From Clostridiales bacterium (lineage in GTDB: Bacteria > Bacillota > Clostridia > Lachnospirales > WQUN01): a stretch of DNA of 8,349 bases. This document shows positions 1 to 7,057 of this stretch, one piece after another. The stretch's first letter is position 1. Each line of letters starts with the position of its first letter. Location of the stretch: assembly GCA_031273705.1 (NCBI GenBank), contig JAISRJ010000179.1:1-8349 (forward strand). The letters are read 5' to 3'. The position numbers were made by a program, and so were the translations under genes. The notes below the pieces were generated by a model. That model searched no databases. It saw only the letters and a program-made list of their open reading frames with translations, and was not told where the DNA came from.

Positions 1-1
1 C

Positions 2-661
2 TTAGGTTTGCCCCTTCTTAGGCAATTCTACTATAGCGACGCAACCGCCTTCCGGCAGGTTTTGGATGGTAAATCGCCCTCCGTAATGAGCGGCGGTTGT
101 TCTGCAATAGTGCAATCCCATGCCGGTCCCATTGGTCTTTGTCGTGTAGAATTTCATATTGATAAGATCAGAATCCGATATACCTCTTCCGTTATCCTTT
201 ATGGATATTTTAATGCTATACGGCTCTATCTCCGTTTCCAGTCTGATTCTTCCCCCGTCGGATACCGCGTCCACCGCGTTATTCAGAATATTCGTAAATA
301 TTAGCCGTATCTTTTTGGGAAGCCCTGTAAACAGAATTTGTGATACACTTGTTGATTCAAAATTAATGCTCTCATACATATGCCGATATTCGTTTATCAC
401 CTCGTCCAGCATTGCCGATAAATCGAATTCAACATCCGGATCATCCGAACGCGCGATATGTATTAAATCCAATACCAATTGGTTTATCTTAAACAACTCT
501 TTTTCTATGACAGCGCAATTTTTTTTGAATTGCCCGTCAATATCGCTGATCTTGATAATATCCAGATTGGCTAACGCCAGCGCCAGCGGATTTTTTATTT
601 CATGCGCTATCGTTGCGGCAATCTCCTCGAATGTTTCTTGATCTTCACCCCACACGGACAT
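2..661 (-). CDS. Soluble histidine kinase lacking a sensor domain
   Basis: A complete, very short (219 aa) sensor-histidine-kinase core, predicted cytoplasmic. Seen directly: H box AHEIKNP with the phospho-acceptor His at residue 20, a dimerisation helix region to about residue 72, N box NILNNAVDAV (124-133), G1 box DNGRGI (156-161), F box FYTTK (171-175) and G2 box GTGMGL (178-183). All motifs needed for autophosphorylation are present. There is no membrane helix, PAS, GAF or HAMP domain, and only 19 residues precede the His. The ATG at 661 is chosen because AAGGGG and GAGG lie upstream; a GTG at 670 (three residues longer) is possible, but AGGGG would then be only 2 bases away. The gene follows the LysM protein gene by about 44 bases on the same strand, so the two are probably co-transcribed. 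No response regulator is visible. By family knowledge the output would be phosphotransfer to a regulator such as Spo0A or another partner; that assignment is not supported here. The stop codon is at the window edge (2-4). Confidence 0.9.
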   Translation of the reverse strand: MSVWGEDQETFEEIAATIAHEIKNPLALALANLDIIKISDIDGQFKKNCAVIEKELFKINQLVLDLIHIARSDDPDVEFDLSAMLDEVINEYRHMYESINFESTSVSQILFTGLPKKIRLIFTNILNNAVDAVSDGGRIRLETEIEPYSIKISIKDNGRGISDSDLINMKFYTTKTNGTGMGLHYCRTTAAHYGGRFTIQNLPEGGCVAIVELPKKGQT

Positions 662-705
662 TTTCCTCACATCCCCTTTGTGTTCTTAAGTATTTATGTA
701 TATTT

Positions 706-1869
706 CTATCTAGCAGGTAAATTCAGCGTAGTTCCGGATACTATAAGATTTGGATCTGTAATGTTATTATACTCCATGATCCGCTCAACCATGTCTTTAT
801 TGCCATAAAATCGTAAGCTAATCGAGTTAAGTGTATCGCCGTCTCTCACAGTATATTTCTCAGGCAAGGGATCAGTACTTTCTGTAGTTGCTTTTTCCGT
901 CGGCACCGAAGTCGGCGCCGCTATAATTTGTTCGGTTATAACTTGCGGCGCAGTTTGATTCTCCGTCGGCGGCGCTGTCTCGGATATAGCCTCTCCAATG
1001 CTTCGTTCGTTCTCTTCCGCAAACACGGAAGCTGTGTTACCTCCGCTTACGACTTGCGCAATATTGCGGTAAGATGTGCTTAGTTGCACTACCTGTCGTT
1101 CCAAAGTCGAAATTCTGTCCTGATTTTGAATTAATCCCGCGCCCATCACAAACGATACGATAAAGAGTACCGCGCTTAACCCTATCAGCAAATTAACCAT
1201 TCGCCGATCTTGTGGCTTTTCCTCCTGCCGCCCAATGTGACGGGCGCGCAGTCCGACCGCGGCGGGAGGGCGTTCGGGAGGCGTGTGCTCTTCCCCGACC
1301 GTTAAGGCGGTATCGCCGGTGTCCATCTTGTTCTGCACCATGTATTCGTGCATGCTTTCGTTTTTATCGTAGTAAATAAAGTATCCTTTCGCCTCTTCCA
1401 GAGTCATTCCACTCTTTGTGTATGTATAAAACGCGTTCGTCTTCTCGATGGGATCCATAACGAACATTACCTGATATTTCTTTTTGAAGTGGCTTATGTG
1501 TACGTCTATATAACCGCTGTTTAAATATACACCGTAGCTGGGCTGCGACTGCATCCAACCTACTATCTTTAAACCCGGGAAATATTGATCTACGCAGCCC
1601 TGAGCGTAATCCATCGAACGTTCGGTAAACAGCGTCAGCCCATTTCTTACTTCGGTATATTTACCTTGGATAGCTCCGCTGATAAATAACACCGGTTGAT
1701 TGTCAATAACCAGATAACGACCGACCAGCAGCGCAATCCGTTCTTGATAACCGCCTGCTTCAGCATATGTATATAGATATGAGCACACATAATCCTCAAC
1801 ATAGATGCGAAGCCCTTCGCCAATTGAACCAATTTGTTTTATATTGGCGGGCAGTTCAAAGTGTTCCAT
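706..1869 (-). CDS. Membrane protein: degenerate MPN/JAB-like domain, TM helix, LysM
   Basis: A 387-aa single-pass protein. Residues about 20-140 resemble an MPN/JAB domain: the segment IVGWMQSQP (102-110), the following YGVYLNS, and VMFVMDP (134-140) align with the JAMM-metalloprotease pattern VVGWxHSHPxxGxxLSxxD. Here both metal-binding His are Gln (107, 109), the conserved Ser is Asn 117 and the Asp is Tyr 120, so a catalytic role is unlikely. A basic, proline-rich linker (about 194-223) leads to a membrane helix (about 225-246), a short heptad-like stretch (250-270), a Thr/Pro/Glu-rich spacer (290-336) and an intact C-terminal LysM domain (338-385, YTVRDGDTLNSIS). The basic residues before the helix predict the N-terminus inside and LysM outside, on peptidoglycan. 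The start at 1869 is fixed by AGGAGG seven bases upstream; the reading frame stays open 44 codons further but without support. The histidine kinase gene follows. The JAB assignment rests on motif reading only; the LysM and TM are clear. Confidence 0.88.
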   Translation of the reverse strand: MEHFELPANIKQIGSIGEGLRIYVEDYVCSYLYTYAEAGGYQERIALLVGRYLVIDNQPVLFISGAIQGKYTEVRNGLTLFTERSMDYAQGCVDQYFPGLKIVGWMQSQPSYGVYLNSGYIDVHISHFKKKYQVMFVMDPIEKTNAFYTYTKSGMTLEEAKGYFIYYDKNESMHEYMVQNKMDTGDTALTVGEEHTPPERPPAAVGLRARHIGRQEEKPQDRRMVNLLIGLSAVLFIVSFVMGAGLIQNQDRISTLERQVVQLSTSYRNIAQVVSGGNTASVFAEENERSIGEAISETAPPTENQTAPQVITEQIIAAPTSVPTEKATTESTDPLPEKYTVRDGDTLNSISLRFYGNKDMVERIMEYNNITDPNLIVSGTTLNLPAR

Positions 1870-1925
1870 CACAATTCCTCCTGAAACATTTGCCTGTATG
1901 AAATATTTTATGCAAAGACAGGCAC

Positions 1926-1934
1926 AATATAACA
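1926..1934 (-). promoter_or_regulatory. Candidate extended -10 promoter for the LysM/kinase unit
   Basis: Read on the minus strand this is TGTTATATT, an extended -10 (TGn plus TATATT, five of six matches to TATAAT). No good -35 lies 17 bases upstream, as is common for extended -10 promoters. Transcription would start near 1919, giving a leader of about 50 bases before the AGGAGG and ATG at 1869. It is the best candidate in the region by eye, but AT-rich sequence gives such matches easily. Confidence 0.35.
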
Positions 1935-2004
1935 TAAACAAGTTGAAATAAATAGGAAAAAGTGTAAATCTGCTATTTTTTTTTAAGCTATATATCATCA
2001 TCTT

Positions 2005-2032
2005 TTGTCACTTAACTCGACGAAAGTATATC
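2005..2032 (+). promoter_or_regulatory. Weak sigma-A-like promoter toward yyaC
   Basis: TTGTCA (2005-2010, five of six to TTGACA) is followed after 16 bases by TATATC (2027-2032, four of six to TATAAT), pointing at yyaC. It would give a leader of about 140 bases. Sporulation genes of this type are usually read by sigma F or sigma G in relatives; I looked for those consensus boxes here and found no convincing match, so the true promoter of the cluster is unresolved. Confidence 0.2.
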
Positions 2033-2073
2033 ACTTTCTGTATTATGACAAATCAGGGCGCTGACTACTGTAA

Positions 2074-2108
2074 ATCCGGTCACACCTTGCGGAGGAAACA
2101 TCCGGTCA
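2074..2108 (+). repeat. Pair of 9-base direct repeats upstream of yyaC
   Basis: ATCCGGTCA occurs at 2074-2082 and again, exactly, at 2100-2108 (26 bases start to start). A shorter copy, ATCCGGT, sits at 2175-2181 across the GTG start codon of yyaC. Regularly placed direct repeats in a divergent promoter region can be regulator sites, but no known regulator is recognised and chance cannot be excluded. Confidence 0.35.
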
Positions 2109-2119
2109 TTCCAAAACTT

Positions 2120-2146
2120 ACCAAAAGATTTTTCCAATATTTTGGT
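2120..2146 (+). repeat. 7-bp inverted repeat in the yyaC leader
   Basis: ACCAAAA (2120-2126) is the reverse complement of TTTTGGT (2140-2146), separated by 13 bases. It lies 21 bases upstream of the AGGAGG of yyaC. The loop is AT-rich and no U-tract follows, so it is not a standard terminator. It could be an operator or a weak leader hairpin. Confidence 0.3.
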
Positions 2147-2179
2147 TAGACTATGTGTGCATATGTAGGAGGAGATCCG

Positions 2180-2788
2180 GTGTCCAAAAAAGTTAATTAT
2201 ATAAACGCTATGGATGAAAACGCGGTCGAGCAGGTAGCCAGAGTTTTTGCCAATAATTTAGAAGAAGTATCGTTCGATCATATTATTCTTTTATGTATCG
2301 GCACTGACAGAGCAACGGGAGACAGTTTGGGACCGTTGACCGGATATAAATTAAAATCATCTATTGTAAATAAACGGGAAGTTAAATGTGTTTCTATATT
2401 TGGAACACTGGAAAAACCGGTTCACGCCAAGAATATTCAGCAGACTTTGGATTATATTAACGCGGCTTACGAAAATCCGTTTGTCGCCGCAATAGACGCC
2501 TGTTTGGGTAAAGCCGAAAGTGTGGGATACATTACAATGGGCGAAGGATCTTTGTGTCCGGGGTCGGGATTAAGTAAGGAACTGCCTGAAGTGGGTCATA
2601 TTTCCATAGCCGGAATTGTTAATATCGCGACCGGCATGGACTTTGCGGTCTTACAAAACACTCGCTTACACTTGGTTATGAAAATGTCCGAGGTAATACA
2701 TGACGGAATTATATTGGGATTAAAAAAATCTCTCAGAATTCAAAATTCACTAGTAGAATCAGTGAAAATATCGTATGATATAAGGTGA
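2180..2788 (+). CDS. yyaC: Spore protein YyaC (DUF1256, germination-protease-like fold)
   Basis: A 202-aa protein matching the YyaC/DUF1256 family, which is found in endospore formers and is related in fold to the germination protease GPR that degrades small acid-soluble spore proteins. Family hallmarks seen: CIGTDRATGDSLGPLTG (39-55), AIDACLG (104-110), GEGSLCPGSGL (121-131) and GHISIAGIVN (139-148). Length agrees with the family (about 200 aa). The GTG at 2180 is chosen because AGGAGG (2167-2172) sits seven bases upstream; an ATG at 2153 in the same frame would place that AGGAGG inside the gene. It heads a plus-strand cluster, with ytvI starting 28 bases after its stop. In Bacillus subtilis yyaC is a sporulation gene; its biochemical role remains unclear, so protease activity is an inference from fold only. 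Confidence 0.92.
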   Translation: MSKKVNYINAMDENAVEQVARVFANNLEEVSFDHIILLCIGTDRATGDSLGPLTGYKLKSSIVNKREVKCVSIFGTLEKPVHAKNIQQTLDYINAAYENPFVAAIDACLGKAESVGYITMGEGSLCPGSGLSKELPEVGHISIAGIVNIATGMDFAVLQNTRLHLVMKMSEVIHDGIILGLKKSLRIQNSLVESVKISYDIR

Positions 2789-2816
2789 GTGCCGGCTTCT
2801 GTTATGGAGGTTTTTA

Positions 2817-3902
2817 ATGCCCAATTTTTATTTAAAATATAAGGCAAGAATCGATAAGTTAGGATTTGTTGTAGTATTAGTTTTATTCCTGTATGTTTTT
2901 TTCACGTATTTGTTTTCATATATCGCCCCATTTGTGATAGGGTTTATTATTTCGCTTATATTATTTCCGCTTGCCCGGTTATTTTCTAAACGCTTTAAGA
3001 TGAAAAAAGGCTTAGCGTCGGCGATCTGTGTTTTGTTATTTGTAGTGATACTAGGATTATTAAGTACGACTATCGTAAATAAAATCATATTTGAAGCACG
3101 GTCATTTATCCAATCGGTTCCATTCTATGTTGATGAATTTTTGCGAATTACAGCGGAATTTAGAGCAAAATTGGATGATATGTTCCAGACCGCCCCCGAA
3201 TTCGTGCGCGCTTTTATAAAGGACGCTAATTTTGTGTCATTGCTTACCCCCCTGAGTTCTGGTGTTACGGACGGGTCTATGCGCGTAGTTACAAATATTC
3301 CAAGCTTTTTAATTACTTTTCTGATGAGTCTAATCTCCGCGTTTTTTTTCATAAGAGATCGAGAAAAGATATTTAGTCTGATAAAATCCAAAACCCCGGC
3401 TTGGATTGCGGAAAATATAAAAATAGTACGAAAAGGAATGCTATTTGCTGTTTGGGGTTATTTTAAAGCGCAGTTAATTCTTATGAGCATAGTATCTTGT
3501 ATAGTAGTTGTCGGATTAGTTATTATTGGGTATCCTTACGCGCTGTTTGTCGGTATTTTGATAGCCATTGTGGATATGTTGCCCATTTTCGGAAGCGGGA
3601 GTATCCTGTGGCCTTGGGCGGCGTACAGCTTTTTTAATGGAAGGTATGTCACAGGTATAGGATTGCTGGTTATTTACTTGATTGTGCTGGTAACGCGCCA
3701 AATTTTAGAACCGCGTATACTTGGCAGTCAAATTGGGGTTCATCCGCTGCTTACGCTTATGGCAATGTACATAGGGCTTAAAATGTTCGGACTATTCGGT
3801 TTGATATTAGGACCGGCGATTGTCATAACAATAAAAGCGGTTTATGAATCGCGTAAATTCGCGGAAGAGGAGAGTGTGAATGTTTCAGACCCAAACTGTT
3901 AA
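2817..3902 (+). CDS. ytvI: Sporulation integral membrane protein YtvI (AI-2E family permease)
   Basis: A 361-aa polytopic membrane protein of the AI-2E/PerM (UPF0118) superfamily, most like the sporulation branch YtvI. Hydrophobic segments are visible at about 15-34, 36-54, 66-89, 160-178, 209-237, 240-256, 278-294 and 308-340, with a large loop at 90-158, the usual layout. Family motifs: DMLPIFGSG (253-261) and EPRILGSQIGVHPL (298-311), then the glycine-rich GLFGLILGP (325-333). Start ATG at 2817 has GGAGG (2806-2810) six bases upstream. Its last 23 bases overlap hflX. The substrate is unknown; members are variously linked to autoinducer-2 export or to Na+/H+ antiport. Next to yyaC, a role in the forespore or mother-cell membrane is likely but inferred. 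Confidence 0.88.
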   Translation: MPNFYLKYKARIDKLGFVVVLVLFLYVFFTYLFSYIAPFVIGFIISLILFPLARLFSKRFKMKKGLASAICVLLFVVILGLLSTTIVNKIIFEARSFIQSVPFYVDEFLRITAEFRAKLDDMFQTAPEFVRAFIKDANFVSLLTPLSSGVTDGSMRVVTNIPSFLITFLMSLISAFFFIRDREKIFSLIKSKTPAWIAENIKIVRKGMLFAVWGYFKAQLILMSIVSCIVVVGLVIIGYPYALFVGILIAIVDMLPIFGSGSILWPWAAYSFFNGRYVTGIGLLVIYLIVLVTRQILEPRILGSQIGVHPLLTLMAMYIGLKMFGLFGLILGPAIVITIKAVYESRKFAEEESVNVSDPNC

Positions 3903-5163
3903 AGAAAAATTCATTTTGGCTGCAATTGAAAAAGATGATGATGGCAATGCCGCCGAGGAAAATCTGAAAGAGCTGGCGTTGTTAGTCGAAACCGGTGGCG
4001 GGGAGACTGTGGGGCGTATAATTCAAAAGCGAGAAGCCGCGCATCCTCGGTTTTATTTAGGCACGGGCAAGACGGAGGAATTGCGGGAATTGATGTTAGA
4101 AACCAATGCCGACGGCGTGGTTTGCGACGACGAACTTTCTCCGGCGCAGCACAGAAATTTGGAAAAGGTTCTTAATGCGAGCGTACTAGATCGAACGATG
4201 GTGATTTTGGATATTTTCGCCGGTCGGGCTGTATTCTCCGCCGGCAAGGCGCAAGTAGAAACGGCGCAGTTAAAATACAGGCTGTCACGGCTGTCAGGGC
4301 ACGGAATAGCTTTGTCTCGGTTAGGCGGCGGCATAGGCACAAGAGGGCCCGGCGAAAGAAAGTTGGAAAGTGACAGGCGTCACATTCGCAACCGTATCGC
4401 TCATCTTAACGAGGAATTGAAGGAAATTGCTGATCAAAGAGATTTATTGCGCCAAAGTCGTAAATATCCGGTTGTATCACTAGTCGGATACACAAACGCG
4501 GGTAAATCCACTCTGATGAACGCTATTACCGGCGCAAGCGTCTTGGCGGAAGATAAATTGTTCGTCACTTTAGACACTGTCACCCGCGCCGCTAAACTAC
4601 CTAACGGCGGAGAGACTTTATTTATAGATACGGTTGGTTTTATAAAAAAATTGCCCCATCATTTAATTCAATCATTCAAGGCGACTTTGGATGAGTTGAA
4701 ATATTCCGATATTCTGCTGCATGTGGTGGATGCCTCGAACCCTGCCATAGAAGAACAAATGTCGGTTGTGTACAATACGCTGAAGGATCTGGGAGTGCTG
4801 GATAAACCGATAATAACCGTGTTTAACAAGTCAGATAAGGTTGGTTCGGAAGAGGTTGACGTTCGTTTGCCGAATGATAATATAGCGCGGACGACCGTTG
4901 GCGTGTCGGCTCTGACAGGAAAAAATATAGATAGACTGCTTATAGATATAGAGAAACTGCTTCAAGATTTGCGCAAACAAATATTTTTGATGATTCCATA
5001 CAGTGATGGCCGTTTTGTGACAATGGTGCACGAGCGGGGCGAAATATTGGAAGAAAAGCACTTGGAGGCGGGGACATATATTAAGGCTTATCTGGACTCG
5101 GAGACTGTCGCTCGTTTGAGTGAATTTGTAATGGATAAATTTTTTGCGGCTGATAATTTGTAA
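3880..5163 (+). CDS. hflX: GTPase HflX (ribosome-associated)
   Basis: A full-length 427-aa HflX, a translation-factor-type GTPase that binds the 50S subunit and, in studied bacteria, splits stalled or stress-inactivated ribosomes. Domains in order: N-terminal HflX domain (about 10-130), glycine-rich linker with the signature GGGIGTRGPGERKLESDRR (149-167), helical hairpin (168-195), and the G domain from about 198 with G1 GYTNAGKST (203-211), switch-I Thr 230, G3 DTVGF (250-254), G4 NKSD (316-319) and G5 SALTG (343-347), then a C-terminal domain (367-427). Nothing catalytic is missing. The ATG at 3880 has GAGGAG seven bases upstream, inside the end of ytvI. The 23-base overlap implies coupled expression with ytvI. 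yigZ starts 12 bases after its stop. Confidence 0.95.
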   Translation: MFQTQTVKEKFILAAIEKDDDGNAAEENLKELALLVETGGGETVGRIIQKREAAHPRFYLGTGKTEELRELMLETNADGVVCDDELSPAQHRNLEKVLNASVLDRTMVILDIFAGRAVFSAGKAQVETAQLKYRLSRLSGHGIALSRLGGGIGTRGPGERKLESDRRHIRNRIAHLNEELKEIADQRDLLRQSRKYPVVSLVGYTNAGKSTLMNAITGASVLAEDKLFVTLDTVTRAAKLPNGGETLFIDTVGFIKKLPHHLIQSFKATLDELKYSDILLHVVDASNPAIEEQMSVVYNTLKDLGVLDKPIITVFNKSDKVGSEEVDVRLPNDNIARTTVGVSALTGKNIDRLLIDIEKLLQDLRKQIFLMIPYSDGRFVTMVHERGEILEEKHLEAGTYIKAYLDSETVARLSEFVMDKFFAADNL

Positions 5164-5175
5164 TGGTGAAGATGA

Positions 5176-5853
5176 ATGCTTGAAGAGTTTTTAACATTTG
5201 AGAGGGAATGCGAAGCGGAATATGTTGACAGAAAGTCGCGATTTATCTCTTGCGGACGGGCGGTTTACAACGAGGAAGATACAAAGACGTTCTTGGAGTC
5301 TCGCAGGAATTTTTATAAAGATGCCAGACACCATGTGTATGCTTACTGTTTGACTGACGAATCCGGCAAGAAAACCGAACGATTTAACGACGACCGCGAA
5401 CCGTCGGGAACAGCGGGAATGCCGGTGCTTAATCTCATTCGCCGCCAGGGTTTGCAAAACGCCATGATTGTGGTTACAAGATACTTTGGCGGTGTATTGT
5501 TGGGCTCCGGAGGTTTGACACACGCCTATGGGCACAGCGCGCAGTTGCTTTTTAAGGCCGATCCCGCAAGCCGGGAAAACTCGTTAAACCCGTTGGGTAA
5601 TGTAGTGAAAAAAGTCCGTAGTGTAAAAATCTCGCTCACAACGGACTATGTTTTTTTGGGTAAACTGCAATATCTGATAGGACAGTCGGACGTTATTCTG
5701 TCAGAGACAAATTATACCGACACTGTGCGTATGGATTTAATTCTGCGTGAGAGCTACGCCCAGTCATTCAAAAAGTCTGTGATGGAATTAACCGCGGCTA
5801 AGTGCGAGATTATCACCGTCGGAGCGATGTATCACAGTTATCCCTTTAATTAG
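5176..5853 (+). CDS. yigZ: YigZ/IMPACT family protein
   Basis: A 225-aa member of the YigZ/YvyE (UPF0029, IMPACT) family. The N-terminal IMPACT domain (about 15-125) shows the conserved DDREPSGTAGMPVL (72-85) and VVTRYFGGVLLGSGGLTHAYG region (99-119). The C-terminal DUF1949-type ferredoxin-like domain covers about 145-212. Eukaryotic IMPACT proteins bind GCN1 and damp GCN2 signalling. The bacterial proteins are thought to bind nucleic acid or ribosomes, but no firm reaction is known. The start at 5176 follows hflX by 12 bases with only a weak GGTGAAG ahead of it, suggesting translational coupling to hflX. It is the last gene of the plus-strand cluster; its end faces the methyltransferase across 21 bases, with no clear terminator hairpin between them. 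Confidence 0.92.
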   Translation: MLEEFLTFERECEAEYVDRKSRFISCGRAVYNEEDTKTFLESRRNFYKDARHHVYAYCLTDESGKKTERFNDDREPSGTAGMPVLNLIRRQGLQNAMIVVTRYFGGVLLGSGGLTHAYGHSAQLLFKADPASRENSLNPLGNVVKKVRSVKISLTTDYVFLGKLQYLIGQSDVILSETNYTDTVRMDLILRESYAQSFKKSVMELTAAKCEIITVGAMYHSYPFN

Positions 5854-5874
5854 TAAAATTTGCAAAAATAATTT

Positions 5875-6738
5875 CTAATCCTTTTCCCATTTTGCGAAAA
5901 TACCGCAGGGGAGAATTAATTTGCTTTTTGAATTCAGACCCAATTCACCATAGCTTACCTCGCCACCGTGTTTTTTATACATTAAAGTATATAGTATGTT
6001 ATAGGCCGCAATCGGTGAAAAGCCCGTTGTGTACGAGTTAATTAAAAAGAATAACGGTTGTGACAGAAGCTTGGAGCATGACATAACAAGAGCGTACAGT
6101 TTATCTTCTATTTTCCAAATTTCGCCGCTTGGCCCACGGCCGTAAGACGGCGGATCCATGATTATACCGTCATAAGTGTGTTGGCGGCGTTGCTCACGCT
6201 GAACAAACTTCATTACGTCGTCGGTTATAAAACGCAAATTTTCTGCGGGGACGCCCGAAAGCCGGGCGTTTTCTTTTGCCCATTGGTTCATGCCCTTGGC
6301 GGCGTCCACATGGGTAACATGCGCTCCGGCTTTAGCGGCGGCGACTGTCGCGCCGCCGGTGTAGGCAAATAAATTTAAAATGCGAGGCTGTGTTTTACAG
6401 TCTTTAATTGTTTTGGTCAGCCAATCCCAATTTGCGGCTTGTTCCGGAAAGAGCCCCATATGCTTAAAATCAGTGGGGCGAATTAAAAAGGTCAAGTTAC
6501 GCCATTTTATCTGCCAGTTATCCGGGATATTTTTTTTACGCTCCCACTTGCCCCCGCCTGACTTGCTGCGGTGGTATTGTAAATGAACGTTATTCCAAGC
6601 AGCTTCGTTTCTATCACCTTGCCAGATAACTTGAGGATCCGGCCTTATAACAATAATATTCCCCCATCTTTCAAGCTTTTCGCCGTAATGGAGGTCCAGC
6701 AATTCATAATCTTTCCAAGAATCCGGGGTAATCAGCAT
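5875..6738 (-). CDS. Class I SAM-dependent methyltransferase (RlmI/COG1092-like)
   Basis: A 287-aa methyltransferase of the group that includes RlmI and RlmK catalytic domains (23S rRNA methylation), without an N-terminal PUA domain. Seen: an N-terminal substrate-side region with EKLERWGNIIVIRPDP (20-35), the KHMGLFPEQAANWDW block (92-106), SAM-binding motif I LNLFAYTGGAT (121-131), acidic residue of motif II in HVDAAKGM (143-150), and motif IV DPPSYGRG (195-202). Length fits this stand-alone family in Firmicutes. RNA is the likely substrate by family, but the exact base is not predictable here. The ATG at 6738 has AAGGA about eight bases upstream and a good promoter behind it. It converges on yigZ and appears to be a single-gene transcript. 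Confidence 0.9.
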   Translation of the reverse strand: MLITPDSWKDYELLDLHYGEKLERWGNIIVIRPDPQVIWQGDRNEAAWNNVHLQYHRSKSGGGKWERKKNIPDNWQIKWRNLTFLIRPTDFKHMGLFPEQAANWDWLTKTIKDCKTQPRILNLFAYTGGATVAAAKAGAHVTHVDAAKGMNQWAKENARLSGVPAENLRFITDDVMKFVQREQRRQHTYDGIIMDPPSYGRGPSGEIWKIEDKLYALVMSCSKLLSQPLFFLINSYTTGFSPIAAYNILYTLMYKKHGGEVSYGELGLNSKSKLILPCGIFAKWEKD

Positions 6739-6773
6739 TTTATTATTCCTTTGTTATGATTTCTATTAATGAG

Positions 6774-6802
6774 AGTATATCATTTTGCAAATATGATAAC
6801 AA
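6774..6802 (-). promoter_or_regulatory. Sigma-A-type promoter of the methyltransferase gene
   Basis: On the minus strand TTGTTA (complement of 6797-6802, four of six to TTGACA) is followed after exactly 17 bases by TATACT (complement of 6774-6779, five of six to TATAAT). Transcription would begin near 6767, leaving a leader of about 28 bases before the AAGGA and ATG. Spacing and position make this the best promoter in the window. Its -35 box is one arm of a palindrome. Confidence 0.55.
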
Positions 6803-6814
6803 GATAGCTTGTTA
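6797..6814. repeat. Palindrome over the methyltransferase -35 box
   Basis: TAACAAG (6797-6803) and CTTGTTA (6808-6814) form a perfect 7-bp inverted repeat around ATAG. One arm contains the -35 hexamer of the minus-strand promoter, a typical place for a repressor operator. No U-tract follows on either strand. It could also be a relic hairpin from the mobile DNA to the right. Confidence 0.4.
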
Positions 6815-7057
6815 CCGCGCAGCCATGGTACGTTAAAAAAGCGAATCTCCGGGGCAAGAAGCTATAGCAATCGCTACCAGTTTGCCAAAATTTAGAGTAC
6901 CTGGAATTTTGCCACGCTTATACTGATTGCCGTGTTTTCCGCCGCTTGCCCGCGGCAGTTGTCCCGTTAGTGTGCCAAGTCATACCCGCTGGACAGTAAC
7001 GATAGCTTTACTCGTTAACACGTGGAATTCGGTCACGTTCGTTTCATAAATCTGTAA
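6815..7057. other. Gene-poor stretch, no intact gene; possible transposon debris
   Basis: No open frame of useful length or matched ribosome-binding site was found. Small inverted repeats are present: CAAAATT (6886-6892) with AATTTTG (6905-6911), and TAACGA (6997-7002) with TCGTTA (7012-7017). The sequence GATAGCTT occurs at both 6803-6810 and 7001-7008. On the minus strand about 6920-6995 can be read as a zinc-ribbon-like transposase fragment, but weakly. Confidence 0.4.

Noticed and set aside
1200..1330. GC-rich patch inside the LysM gene, considered as a sign of insertion
   Set aside because: The frame is continuous, and the patch encodes the Pro/Arg/Ala-rich linker before the membrane helix, whose codons are naturally GC-rich.
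1870..2001. 44-codon N-terminal extension of the LysM protein with a hydrophobic stretch that could pass as a signal or membrane segment
   Set aside because: The AGGAGG seven bases before the ATG at 1869 decides the start; the extension is AT-rich leader DNA, contains the promoter candidate and has no ribosome-binding site.
2045..2149. 34-codon plus-strand frame (ATG at 2045) that could be a leader peptide of yyaC
   Set aside because: There is no ribosome-binding site, and it runs through the direct and inverted repeats; chance opening is likelier.
5854..5905. Bidirectional terminator between yigZ and the methyltransferase
   Set aside because: Only short AT-rich self-complementary bits are present, with no GC-rich stem followed by a T-run.
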